DNA of 64,000 nucleotides. Origin: Trichostrongylus colubriformis. Taxonomy: Eukaryota > Nematoda > Chromadorea > Rhabditida > Trichostrongylidae. Positions 36,801 to 47,461 of the stretch are shown in pieces. Each line of letters starts with the position of its first letter. The first letter of the stretch is position 1. A program made the translations under genes and the position numbers. The stretch covers positions 5,643,992 through 5,707,991 of the forward strand of contig OZ022261.1 of assembly GCA_963978905.1 (NCBI GenBank). The letters are read 5' to 3'. The notes beneath the pieces are model-generated. The model did no database searches, had not been told where the DNA came from, and saw only the letters and a program-made list of their open reading frames with translations.

Positions 36801-37790
36801 TTGAGTCCGCATAATTCCCCTCTCCTACTACTAATTGAGTAGCTGCAAAATGTCATGAAAAGAACATCCTTGGCACTCTCCTACACATCCACAGTTTTCA
36901 TTGCTCCATAGAAAATATTAATTTTTATGCTGAATTTTCTCTCGCCTAACCCTAACAGGTTAGGGTTTTGAGCTATTGAGCCCGCATAATTCCCCTCTCT
37001 TACTACCAATTGAGTAGCTGCAAAAAGTCATGAAAAGAACATCCTCGGCACTCTCCTACACATCCACAGTTTTCATTGCACCGTAGAAAATATTAATTGT
37101 TATGCTGAATTTTCTCTCGCCTAACCCTAACAGTTTAGGGTTTTGAGCTATTGAGTCCGCATAATTCCCCTCTTCTACTAGCAATTGGGTAGCTGCAAAA
37201 AGTCATGAAAAGAACATCCTTGGCACTCTCCTACACATCCACAGTTTTCATTGCTCCATAGAAAATATTAATTTTTATGCTGAATTTTCTCTCGCCTAAC
37301 CCTAACAGATTAGGGTTTTCAGCCATTGGAGCCCGCATAATTCCCCTCTCCTACTACTAATTGAGTAGCTGCAAAATGTCATGAAAAGAACATCCTTGGC
37401 ACTCTCCTACACATCCACAGTTTTCATGGCTCCATAGAAAATATTAATTTTTATGCTGAATTTTCTCTTGCCTGACCCTAACAGTTCAGGGTTTTGAGCT
37501 ATTGAGTCCGCATAATTCCCCTCTCTTACTACCAATTGAGGAGCTGCAAAAAGTCATGGAAAAAGCATCTTTGGCTCTCTCCTACACACCCACAGTTTTC
37601 CTTGCTCCATAGAAAATGTGAATTTTTATGCTGAATTTCTCTCGCCTAACCCTAACAGGTTAGGGTTTTGAGCTATTGAGTCCGCATAATTCCCCTCTCC
37701 TACTACCAATTGAGGAGCTGCAAATAGTCATGGAAAAAGCATCCTCGGCGCTCTCCTAAATACCCACTGTTTTCCTTGCTCCATAGAAAA
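18836..37790. repeat. 175-bp satellite array (type 1)
   Basis: About 108 head-to-tail monomers of 175-176 bp, counted from landmark spacing. Constant blocks are CATAATTCCCCTCTCCTACT, GAGCTGCAAAAAGTCATGAA, TCCACAGTTTTCATTGCTCC and TTTATGCTGAATTTTCTCTC. In the commonest form each monomer carries AACCCTAACAGGTTAGGGTT, a 9-bp perfect hairpin built from TTAGGG-like units (for example 19052-19071). Variant forms (TAATAGGTAAGGG, AACAGGCTAGGG, TTACAGTTTAGGG) keep the ACCCT/AGGGT core. The last few monomers (37440-37790) are most diverged, as at an array edge. Repeated 60-codon open frames on the minus strand are by-products. Array length may be misassembled. Confidence 0.95.
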
Positions 37791-37839
37791 TTCACCACCT
37801 CGTGGGGGTGATGTAGCCGAATAGGTTTATCAGCTAAAT

Positions 37840-40337
37840 AGTAGGGCAATGTTTAATCCTACGCAACCGCACGCGATTGCTGTTACTGCCAGTGCTGTGT
37901 CCTTATCAGCTGATTCGAAAACCGGGAAGTGGCAGTTTAGGCCTACTATAAAGCCTACCGTAATACTTGCAATTCGTAAGATTGTAGACATTGCACAAAT
38001 GACACCTTACTGAGGCGTCGAGTGTGAATTTAATGAATTTTTTTGCTATGACAACCTTTTTCCTTGCCCACTTATTTATTCTCCAATTAACTGTTTCACT
38101 TGATTGCTGTTGCTTGTTGTTGCACCTATTTCACATCATCGAATAAGTGAAATACACCCTACGAGACAACAAATTACATCTTCTACGGCGAGCAGTCGGA
38201 AAGGTGATGTTGCAGTTCGAAGAGATGCGCGAAAGATGCTAATGCACACCACAACAACGCGTTTTTGAATCCGGGTTTCTTTACCGATTATCGCTTTTAA
38301 CCTCTAATGTTCCCTTCAAAACGATCATTTCATCCCATCTACCTTTCCCCCCCCCCCCCCCGCCCACCACCAGTTCCTTAAAAGTACCGCCTGTGTAATT
38401 CTTCGTCTTTGATTTAGTCGTGCTCACCATTTTGCCCTCATTGAGCACTACAGTCAGTGGGAGCACTGCATCAGGGAGCGGGTACGTGTGAGTTTGCGTC
38501 AGCGCAGTCAAGCTGGGTAACGCCTTCATAGTTGGCGGGGCCGGCGGCAGGGCGTAATTGCTTGTCCCTGCGTCTCTGCTTGTGCAACCCTGTCTCGTTG
38601 TTTGCATCGTCTCAGCGTCTCCCTAGTGTCACTCTGCCTCGATGCCTGTGAACGCAGGCACTCCCTTCCAACGCAAAGTATGAACCTGGCCTTAGGTCAT
38701 GCCAGGAGCGGCATCCGCGCTCTGTAGTACGCGGTAAATTCACTACGGAACCAGCAGGACACTTGTCGTGCGTGACGACCCAGTTTGAGTGTCGTGCCTC
38801 ACCTGTTGAAGAAGTAAGGTGATTGGCAGTAAGGATACCCACTGGTTAGTGCGAATCTGCCTATAAGCTAAGCGTGCCCACTGATTCCTGCGGGGGTCTG
38901 CCTTGTGAAAATGTATGTTATTGTTCACTTCAGGTTAACGAATGTGCACTGCGAAGATCGAAAATTTGTCGACTACAAGTTGTGAGAACCTTTGCATTTG
39001 CTCTTCAGATTGGTAGGTTTTCGCAACACTATTGTTGTACTATATTTGCATTTTATTTCTAAACTGGCTTTACTATGTAGTTTTTTTTGGTTCAGATGTA
39101 ACAACTCCCAAGCTACTTCATCTTGTCCGTCGTCTGCTTCATCCTATTTTCACTGATTCGTGTAATATCGTGATTACTATATAGATTGTAGCGAGCTAAT
39201 AACGCGCTGTGATAATTGTCAGTATTCATGAACACATTTTCTGTGCCATACATTTTTTTTATAAAAACATGTTACTTGCAATAGCCCACGGATTCAGGTT
39301 ATGTCTTCTAAGTGTGAATAATCTAGGAAAAATCTGTATGTGCTTACATTGTATCATAGTATTAATTATAATTTTTATTTTATCAACCCGCAGATGGTCA
39401 TGTAGCAGGGCGTGCGGCTGCAATGTAGTTGATACCAATCTACATGCATTACTCAGCTGTACCGCTCACACCTTGTTCTAATACGACAACCTGCCTTCAT
39501 ACTTGCTATGCTGTATTTCACTTATCAGTTATGCGGTTGTATTGAGATTTGTTGCGGTTGTGAATGGTATACTACGGGATCTCTCATCAGCCTTTGAAGT
39601 TTCAATATAAGATCACATAATTGCAATAAACTTGAAAATACAGTACTCTTCACATTGTTTTTTACTGAAACCTCGGTGTTCAGCGCCATATTGTATCTTG
39701 TGTTATCCTTTAAAAAGTGTATGAAAGAATGGTTCTTAGAGAGTAGGGGAAGTTTCGCCCGGCTGTCGTAACGCTGTCTTTGGAAGATCATAGATCGGCT
39801 CAATGTGCATCTTTCCCCATGAAGTAAGGTACATTCTATTCTTCACACATCTGCGAATACGGCTAATGTTTCATACTATTACTTGAAGGGATCCTGACAG
39901 TTTGCATTACGCAACATAGTGGAACTCCTATACCCTGGCACCTGGTAGATGCCTGATATCGACCAGTGGCCGGGTCGGTTGCAAAAAATCACGTAGACCA
40001 CCTGTGCTGGATCGTGTATCGATAACGGGCGGGAAGGCCACCCACCTTGGCCCCGGGGGCAATCGTATATCGATAACGGGCGGGAAAATCACTCACCCTG
40101 GCATCTAGTGCCGAACCTTATACTCCCCTTTCAACAACGGCCTGTCGGGCTGAGCTAAGTTCAGACCCTGCTTACTTTTTAATTTTTTTTTTAAATTTTC
40201 GTGCGGTAGTGCTTCTCCGAAACTCCTTTGACTCTTTTTAAGCTCCTTTTTTCATTGTGTATTTTCTGATCGACGGTCCCAAAAGGAAGCAGAGATGCCA
40301 CTGCGTTGCCCACCTGGTGACAGGTAAGAAAGAGAAT
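37840..40337 (+). repeat. repeat unit AB, truncated copy A1
   Basis: It matches 50765-53150 in direct orientation. By eye, long parts are virtually identical (38690-38950 and 39640-40030), while 38960-39010 is clearly diverged. It starts 50 bp after satellite type 1 ends and stops within the intron that follows exon-like block 1, where satellite type 2 begins. The splice sites are damaged compared with copy B (GTAAG changed to CTAAG near 40156, TTTCAG changed to TTTCTG near 40269). A 15-C run lies at 38347-38361. A degenerate tandem motif, TATCGATAACGGGCGGGAA, is at about 40017-40090. The open frames look non-coding. Confidence 0.8.
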
Positions 40338-40344
40338 TGTGTGA

Positions 40345-43300
40345 GATGAACTTTTATGCTGAATTTTCCCTCACCTAAACCTAATAGTTTAGGGTTTTGA
40401 GCCATTGAGCCCGCATAATTCCCCTCTCCTTCTACCGATTGAAAAGTGCATCCCTGGCACCCTCCCACACACCCACAGTTTTCATTGCTCCATAGAAAAT
40501 ATGAATTTTTATGCTGAATTTTCTCTCGCCTAAGCATTCAATCGGTAGAAGGAGAGGGGAATTATGCGGCCATTGAGCCCGCATAATTCCCCTCTCCTTC
40601 TACCGATTGAAAAGTGCATCCCTGGCACCCTCCTACACACCCACATTTTTCATTGTTCCATAGAAAATATGAATTTTTATGCTGAATTTTCTCTCGCTTA
40701 AGCATTCAATCGGTAGAAGGAGAGGGGAATTATGCGGCCATTGAGCCCGCATAATTCCCCTCTCCTTCTACCGATTGAAAAGTGCATCCCTGGCACCCTC
40801 CTACACACCCACATTTTTCATTGTTCCATAGAAAATATGAATTTTTATCCTGAATTTTCTCTCGCCTAAGCATTCAATCGGTAGAAGGAGAGGGGAATTA
40901 TGCGGCCATTGAGCCCGCATAATTCCCCTCTCCTTCTACCGATTGAAAAGTGCATCCCTGGCACCCTCCTACACACCCACAGTTTTCATTGCTCCATAGA
41001 AAATATGAATTTTTTTGCTGAATTTTCTCTCGCCTAAGCATTCAATCGGCAGAAGGAGAGGGGAATTATGCGGCCATTGAGCCCGCATAATTCCCCTCTC
41101 CTTCTACCGATTGAAAAGTGCATCCCTGGCACCCTCCTACACACCCACATTTTTCATTGTTCCATAGAAAATATGAATTTTTATGCTGAATTTTCTCTCG
41201 CCTAAGCATTCAATCGGTAGAAGGAGAGGGGAATTATGCGGCCATTGAGCCCGCATAATTCCCCTCTCCTTCTACCGATTGAAAAGTGCATCCCTGGCAC
41301 CCTCCTACACACCCACATTTTTCATTGTTCCATAGAAAATATGAATTTTTATCCTGAATTTTCTCTCGCCTAAGCATTCAATCGGTAGAAGGAGAGGGGA
41401 ATTATGCGGCCATTGAGCCCGCATAATTCCCCTCTCCTTCTACCGATTGAAAAGTGCATCCCTGGCACCCTCCTACACACCCACATTTTTCATTGTTCCA
41501 TAGAAAATATGAATTTTTATCCTGAATTTTCTCTCGCCTAAGCATTCAATCGGTAGAAGGAGAGGGGAATTATGCGGCCATTGAGCCCGCATAATTCCCC
41601 TCTCCTTCTACCGATTGAAAAGTGCATCCCTGGCACCCTCCTACACACCCACATTTTTCATTGTTCCATAGAAAATATGAATTTTTATCCTGAATTTTCT
41701 CTCGCCTAAGCATTCAATCGGTAGAAGGAGAGGGGAATTATGCGGCCATTGAGCCCGCATAATTCCCCTCCTTCTATCGATTGAAAAGTGCATCCCTGGC
41801 ACCCTCCTACACACCCACATTTTTCATTGTTCCATAGAAAATATGAGTTTTTATGCTGAATTTTCTCTCGCCCAAGCATTCAATCGGCAGAAGGAGAGGG
41901 GAATTATGCGGCCATTGAGCCCGCATAATTCCCCTCTCCTTCTACCGATTGAAAAGTGCATCCCTGGCACCCTCCTACACACCCACAGTTTTCATTGCTC
42001 CATAGAAAATATGAATTTTTTTGCTGAATTTTCTCTCGCCTAAGCATTCAATCGGCAGAAGGAGAGGGGAATTATGCGGCCATTGAGCCCGCATAATTCC
42101 CCTCTCCTTCTACCGATTGAAAAGTGCATCCCTGGCACCCTCCTACACACCCACATTTTTCATTGTTCCATAGAAAATATGAATTTTTATGCTGAATTTT
42201 CTCTCGCCTAAGCATTCAATCGGTAGAAGGAGAGGGGAATTATGCGGCCATTGAGCCCGCATAATTCCCCTCTCCTTCTACCGATTGAAAAGTGCATCCC
42301 TGGCACCCTCCTACACACCCACATTTTTCATTGTTCCATAGAAAATATGAATTTTTATCCTGAATTTTCTCTCGCCTAAGCATTCAATCGGTAGAAGGAG
42401 AGGGGAATTATGCGGCCATTGAGCCCGCATAATTCCCCTCTCCTTCTACCGATTGAAAAGTGCATCCCTGGCACCCTCCTACACACCCACAGTTTTCATT
42501 GCTCCATAGAAAATATGAATTTTTTTGCTGAATTTTCTCTCGCCTAAGCATTCAATTGGTAGAGGGAGAAGGGAATTATGCGGCCATTGAGCCCGCATAA
42601 TTCCCCTCTCCTTCTACCGATTGAAAAGTGCATCCCTGGCACCCTCCTACACACCCACATTTTTCATTGTTCCATAGAAAATATGAATTTTTATGCTGAA
42701 TTTCTCTCGCCTAAGCATTCAATCGGTAGAAGGAGAGGGGAATTATGCGGCCATTGAGCCCGCATAATTCCCCTCTCCTTCTACCGGTTGAAAAGTGCGT
42801 CCCTGGCACCCTCCTACACACCCACAGTTTTCATTGCTCCATAGAAAATATGAATTTTTATGCTGAATTTTCTCTCGCCTAAGCATTCAATCGGTAGAAG
42901 GAGAGGGGAATTATGCGGCCATTGAGCCCGCATAATTCCCCTCTCCTTCTACCGGTTGAAAAGTGCGTCCCTGGCACCCTCCTACACACCCACAGTTTTC
43001 ATTGCTCCATAGAAAATATGAATTTTTATGCTGAATTTTCTCTCGCCTAAGCATTCAATCGGTAGAAGGAGAGGGGAATTATGCGGCCATTGAGCCCGCA
43101 TAATTCCCCTCTCCTTCTACCGATTGAAAAGTGCATCCCTGGCACCCTCCTACACACCCACATTTTTCATTGTTCCATAGAAAATATGAATTTTTATGCT
43201 GAATTTTCTCTCGCCTAAGCATTCAATCGGCAGAAGGAGAGGGGAATTATGCGGCCATTGAGCCCGCATAATTCCCCTCTCCTTCTACCGATTGAAAAGT

Positions 43301-44205
43301 GCATCCCTGGCACCCTCCTACACACCCACAGTTTTCATTGCTCCATAGAAAATATGAATTTTTATGCTGAATTTTCTCTCGCCTAAGCATTCAATCGGTA
43401 GAAGGAGAGGGGAATTATGCGGCCATTGAGCCCGCATAATTCCCCTCTCCTTCTACCGGTCGAAAAGTGCGTCCCTGGCACCCTCCTACACACTCACAGT
43501 TTTCATTGCTCCATAGAAAATATGAATTTTTATGCTGAATTTTCTCTCGCCTAAGCATTCAATCGGTAGAAGGAGAGGGGAATTATGCGGCCATTGAGCC
43601 CGCATAATTCCCCTCTCCTTCTACCGATTGAAAAGTGCATCCCTGGCACCCTCCTACACACCCACATTTTTCATTGCTCCATAGAAAGTATGAATTTTTA
43701 TGCTGAATTTTCTCTCGCCTAAGCATTCAATCGGTAGAAGGAGAGGGGAATTATGCGGCCATTGAGCCCGCATAATTCCCCTCTCCTTTTACCGATTGAA
43801 AAGTGCATCCCTGGCACCCTCCTACACACCCACAGTTTTCATTGCTCCATAGAAAATATGAATTTTTATGCTGAATTTTCTCTCGCCTAAGCATTCAATC
43901 AGAGGGAGAGGGGAATTATGCGGCCATTGAGCCCGCATAATTCCCCTCTCCTTCAACCGATTCGAAAGTGCATCCCTGACACCCTCCTTCACATTCACAG
44001 CTTTCATTGCTCCATAGAAAATATGAATTTTTATGCTGAATTTTCTCTCGCCTAACCCTAACAAGTTAGGGTTTTGAGCATTGGAGTCCGCATAATTCCC
44101 CTCTCCCACTTCCAATTGAGAAGCTGCAAAAAGTAAAGAGAAGAGCGTTTTTTGCACTCTCCTACACGCCCACAGTTTTCCTTGCTCCATAGAAAACATG
44201 AGTTT
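40345..44205. repeat. 168-bp palindromic satellite array (type 2)
   Basis: About 23 monomers with a 168-bp period (TAAGCATTCAATCGG at 40531, 40699, 40867 and 41035). The unit shares the CATAATTCCCCTCTCC, ACACACCCACA, TTCATTG, CCATAGAAAATATGAATTTT and TGCTGAATTTTCTCTCGCC blocks with type 1. The telomere-like hairpin is replaced by an inverted copy of the monomer's own CCGCATAATTCCCCTCTCCT stretch. This makes a perfect palindrome with 33-bp arms and a 9-nt loop (40537-40569, loop CCATTGAGC, 40579-40611). The first monomer (about 40350-40450) and the last (about 44010-44200) are type-1-like. Confidence 0.95.
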
Positions 44206-44334
44206 TTGTACTGATATATACTAATGTCCAGTCATCGCTTTCTGGAGCCGACATTCAAGTAGTCATAATTTCACTAATGTTTTTCCGGTGACCCATTGGT
44301 AGATCGGGTCCTCCTATCAACTCGTTTTTTCTTC

Positions 44335-44692
44335 TACCGAGTGAGAAGAAAAATTTTTAACGACCCGTCGAGCCTAGGTTATCCCAGTTCCTGCTATTTT
44401 TCAGTTTTTCAAAATTTGGTGAGGCAGTGCTACTTTCCAACTGCTTTGATTCACTTTTAAGGTCTTTTTTCCGCTGTATACTTTCATATCGACGGCCCTT
44501 AATGTGAGCGGAGGTGCCACTGTGTCGCCCACACGGTGCCAGGTAAAAAGGAGTATTAGTGGAGAAGGGATATCCTTCTTAAACACCTTTGCAGGTGTAT
44601 GAATCTTGATGATCCACTGAGTACCGCGCAGCCAGGACCACAGGTATGAAAACAAAGTCTCTGCTAGCCTTCACAGTGCATCTTAAAGCCAC
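44335..44692 (+). repeat. repeat unit AB, copy A2, left part
   Basis: It repeats, with clear divergence, the segment that closes copy A1 (40120-40337) and runs on through exon-like blocks 1 and 2 as in 52960-53290. The type 2 satellite therefore lies between two overlapping copies of the family. Splice motifs GCCAG|GTAAA and TTTGCAG|GTGTA are recognisable. The unit continues at 47462. Confidence 0.7.
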
Positions 44693-44995
44693 ACTACGCC
44701 ATAATCAGATTAGTGGTTCACTTTCTTTGGTCGTAGGTCCTTGGATAACTGCTCACGCTGAACATTTGTTGCGGCTGCACGGTGCATCCTCACGATATTG
44801 TGCCTGCTTGAACACAACGGAGCCACGCCTACCCAACCAAATCACTCCTAGCCTTACAAGGGATGGACCCCAGGTCGAATTAGCCTTCTGGAATAGGATA
44901 CATATGGTCCGACGTATTTTCGGACGCTGATCTCGAATCTGTATTCGAAATTTGCAGAACGATTCTCTGAGCGGAGTTATGGAGGTTTTACCGAA

Positions 44996-45700
44996 TGAAG
45001 GGCTACACGTTGGATCTCATTGGCGAGGCACTGTGTCATATGCACGGCCACTAGTGAACCAGTAGCGACCTCAGTGGCTCATTGGCAGTGTTTCGATCTG
45101 TAGGGCAGGGCCATGGGTTTGCTCTCCGCCGGTGTGGTTTTTTTGCATTTTGTATATCATTGTCAAAGTGCTGTTCTTTCAGTTCTGGGCGTTTCCTTGT
45201 ATTGGTACCTATCCACCCATCATTTACTCTGCCACTTTATTTATAAGTACTAACAACTCACAAGGGAAGGATACTGAGGTGAAGAGATTCCCGTACCACA
45301 CGAATTAGGCGTTGTTGCGTAAAAAGATTATGATATTCGCGCACAGGGGGTCGAATTACCCCTCTGGGCTATTTTTCAGCGGAATCCAGTTTTTGGTCCA
45401 ACTTCGGAAAATTGGGGGTGGCCAGGGGATAATGTGGTAATTTTTGAGTTTTCTCCTACGGAAAGCCGTGCAGCCTGAACGTGCAGTGCAGGCTTACACA
45501 TACCTTTTACATTTGCCCATCTCGAATGTACGAAACAAGCGTCAAATAGGAGTATTTCCAAGTAAGGGTCAACGACTTCTCCTTTGTTCAATGTACTGCC
45601 ACCCAATAGCCCATGAATTTTCCGAAATTTGGTCAAATCTCAGATTGGCTAAGAACTTGTCCCTTGGGATAGTTTGCCTCCCTGATGGGCTTCCAAATCT
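44996..45700 (+). repeat. tRNA-derived SINE-like repeat, copy 1
   Basis: It resembles 49425-50215. An A-box-like TGGCTCATTGG (45075-45085) and a B-box-like GGTTTGCTCTCC (about 45117) are followed by a 7-T run (45138-45144), the layout of a Pol III unit. Downstream shared blocks include GCGCACAGGGGGTCGAATTA and TTTGGTCCAACTTCGGAAAA. Confidence 0.55.
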
Positions 45701-45701
45701 A

Positions 45702-46354
45702 TTAGGTCTGTGCAGAATAAATGGCCGAAACGTAACTGGCCACAACCTCGCTCAGACACAACTTTATTGTCGAAATAAAAACCATTGGGATCTACAGAAT
45801 TTCGCCAACGATCTGGTGAAGAAAATATGCCATCACGATCAAATTCTGGATTGCGAGAATTAATAAAGTCAAGAATGGCATTTTTAGCGTGCATAGTTTT
45901 TCTGCCGCAGGTTTGCATCGAGAACCAGGACAAAGTGGTAATCCGTCAGAGATAGGTCTGGGGAATAAGTAGGGTGAGAGAGAGTCTCGATGCCTAACTG
46001 CATCAGTTTTTGCCGGGCGCGCAAAATAACGCAAAACCCCATAGTTCGCAAGTCACCCGGCAGAAACTGATCGAGACTCTCCCTCATCCCCCTTATTCTC
46101 CAGATCTATCCCTGACGAACTACCAACTTTTCCCGGTTCTCGATGCAAACCTGCGTCAGAAAAAATTCGCCGAAACTATGCAGGTTGAAAATGCCATCGT
46201 TGACTTTATTAATTTTCGCAATCCAGAATTTTATCATGATCGCGTATTTTCTTTACCAGATCGTTGGCAAGGTTGTGTAAATTCGATTGTTTTTCATTTC
46301 GACAAATAAAGTTGTGTCTGAGCGAAGTTATGGCGTTTTGAAAAAAGTAGTCCG
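45702..46354. mobile_element. foldback mariner derivative, copy 2 (reverse orientation, right end truncated)
   Basis: It starts after TA (45700-45701) with TTAGGTCTGTGCAGAATAAA. The left arm on the minus strand includes KNYAR, KNAILDFINSRNPEFDRDG and SSPDRWRNSVD. The right arm on the plus strand includes NNAKPHSSQVTRQKLIETLP, FAETMQVENAIVDFINFR and SLPDRWQGCVN. The left arm corresponds to the right arm of copy 1 and the right arm to its left arm. It stops at 46354, about 28 bp short of the copy 1 end. Confidence 0.85.
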
Positions 46355-46511
46355 CTGTTTTTTCGAAAACCTCCATAGGTCCGCTCAGAGAACCGTTCTG
46401 CAAATTTCGAATACAGATTCGAGATCAGCGTCCGAAAATACGTCGGACCATATGTATCTCATTCCGAACGGCCACTGCCACCTGGGGTCCATCCCTTGTT
46501 AGACGAACATA

Positions 46512-47186
46512 TTGGGTAGTCTAAAAGGTTTTTTCGTATTTTCAAATACCACTTTTTCCCTACAAACTGCTTTCCAGCAATCTCTTCTGTACATACACAT
46601 GTAGTACAAGTCCACACGCATCTACAGGTATTATTGTCTTCCATCTCCCGTATTACCCTTTTCGGCAAAGTAAGCATACAACGGTCAACCTCATTTTCAA
46701 TACAAAAATTATAAAAAAATTTTCTTTGAATGGCGTTAGACAGGGAAAGGAAAAAGTGATAATCCGATGGAACAAGATAAGGTCTATAAGATGGATGGGG
46801 CAGCAATTTTTATCCAAGTTCGAGAATTTTTTGGCGAGTCATTTTTTCACTAGTGATAAAAAAAATTTAAATTTTCTTTTTTGAAAAATTCTCGAGCTTG
46901 AATAAAAATTGCTGCCTTATAGCCCTGATCTTGCTCCATCGGATTATCACCTTTCCCCTTCCCTGTCTAACGCCATTCAATGAAAAAAAATTGGATTTGA
47001 AAATGAGGTGACTTTGGATATTTTTATTTTACCGCAAAGGGTTATCCGGGAGATGGAAGACAACAATACCTGTAGATGCGTGTGGACTTGTACTACATAT
47101 ATATGTACAGAAAAAATTTAGAGGAAAGAAGTTTTGAGGGAAAAAGCGGTATTTAAAAATACGAAAAGACTTTTCAGATTGCGTAA
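46512..47186. mobile_element. second foldback mariner family
   Basis: TA flanks at 46510-46511 and 47187-47188. The ends are TTGGGTAGTCTAAAAGGTTT and, inverted, AATACGAAAAGACTTTTCAG then ATTGCGTAA. The minus-strand arm encodes LPHPSYRPYLVPSDYHFFLS and further C-terminal mariner-like sequence. The plus-strand arm repeats it in decayed form (CATCGGATTATCACCTTTCC, GGAGATGGAAGACAACAATA). The terminal repeats differ from those of the 45702 element, so it is a separate family with the same architecture. Confidence 0.75.
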
Positions 47187-47461
47187 TATTTCGAGCGTGG
47201 CTTCACGTAGCTCGCGATAAGGAAAATGATTTGATGAACCAGCCATTTCGACGATGAAAGCAGCTTCCACAATAAGGATTTTTCGTCTGAGGCCAGGTGT
47301 GATCCAGTTGGGTGGGCGTGGCTCGGTTGTGTTCACGCAGGCGCAACATCACGAGGGTGCACTGTGCAGACGCAACAACGATGCAGTCTGAGCAGTTATC
47401 CAAGGACCTACTACCTCCAAGAAAGTAAACAGCTAACTTGATTAACGCGTGGTGTGCCTTT

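Larger units (their letters stand above)
44693..47461. mobile_element. 2.8 kb nested palindromic insertion
   Basis: Outer arms 44693-44870 and 47290-47461 are inverted copies of an AATCAGATTRG-family half element (ends AAAGCCACAC and GTGTGCCTTT). A second pair, 44865-44996 and 46360-46497, is inverted as well (CATATGGTCCGACGTATTTT in the left arm). Inside lie a SINE-like repeat and two foldback mariner derivatives. Unit AB copy B (about 53290) runs through this point without interruption, which shows it is an insertion. Confidence 0.65.

Noticed and set aside
18836..37790. CRISPR-like array of repeats
   Set aside because: The whole 175-bp unit is repeated with no unique spacers, the genome is eukaryotic and there are no cas genes. 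It is a satellite.
38743..38928. Minus-strand frame identical in copies A1 and B (also 51552-51737), as a conserved gene
   Set aside because: Identity covers the flanking DNA too, so it reflects recent duplication or conversion rather than coding constraint.
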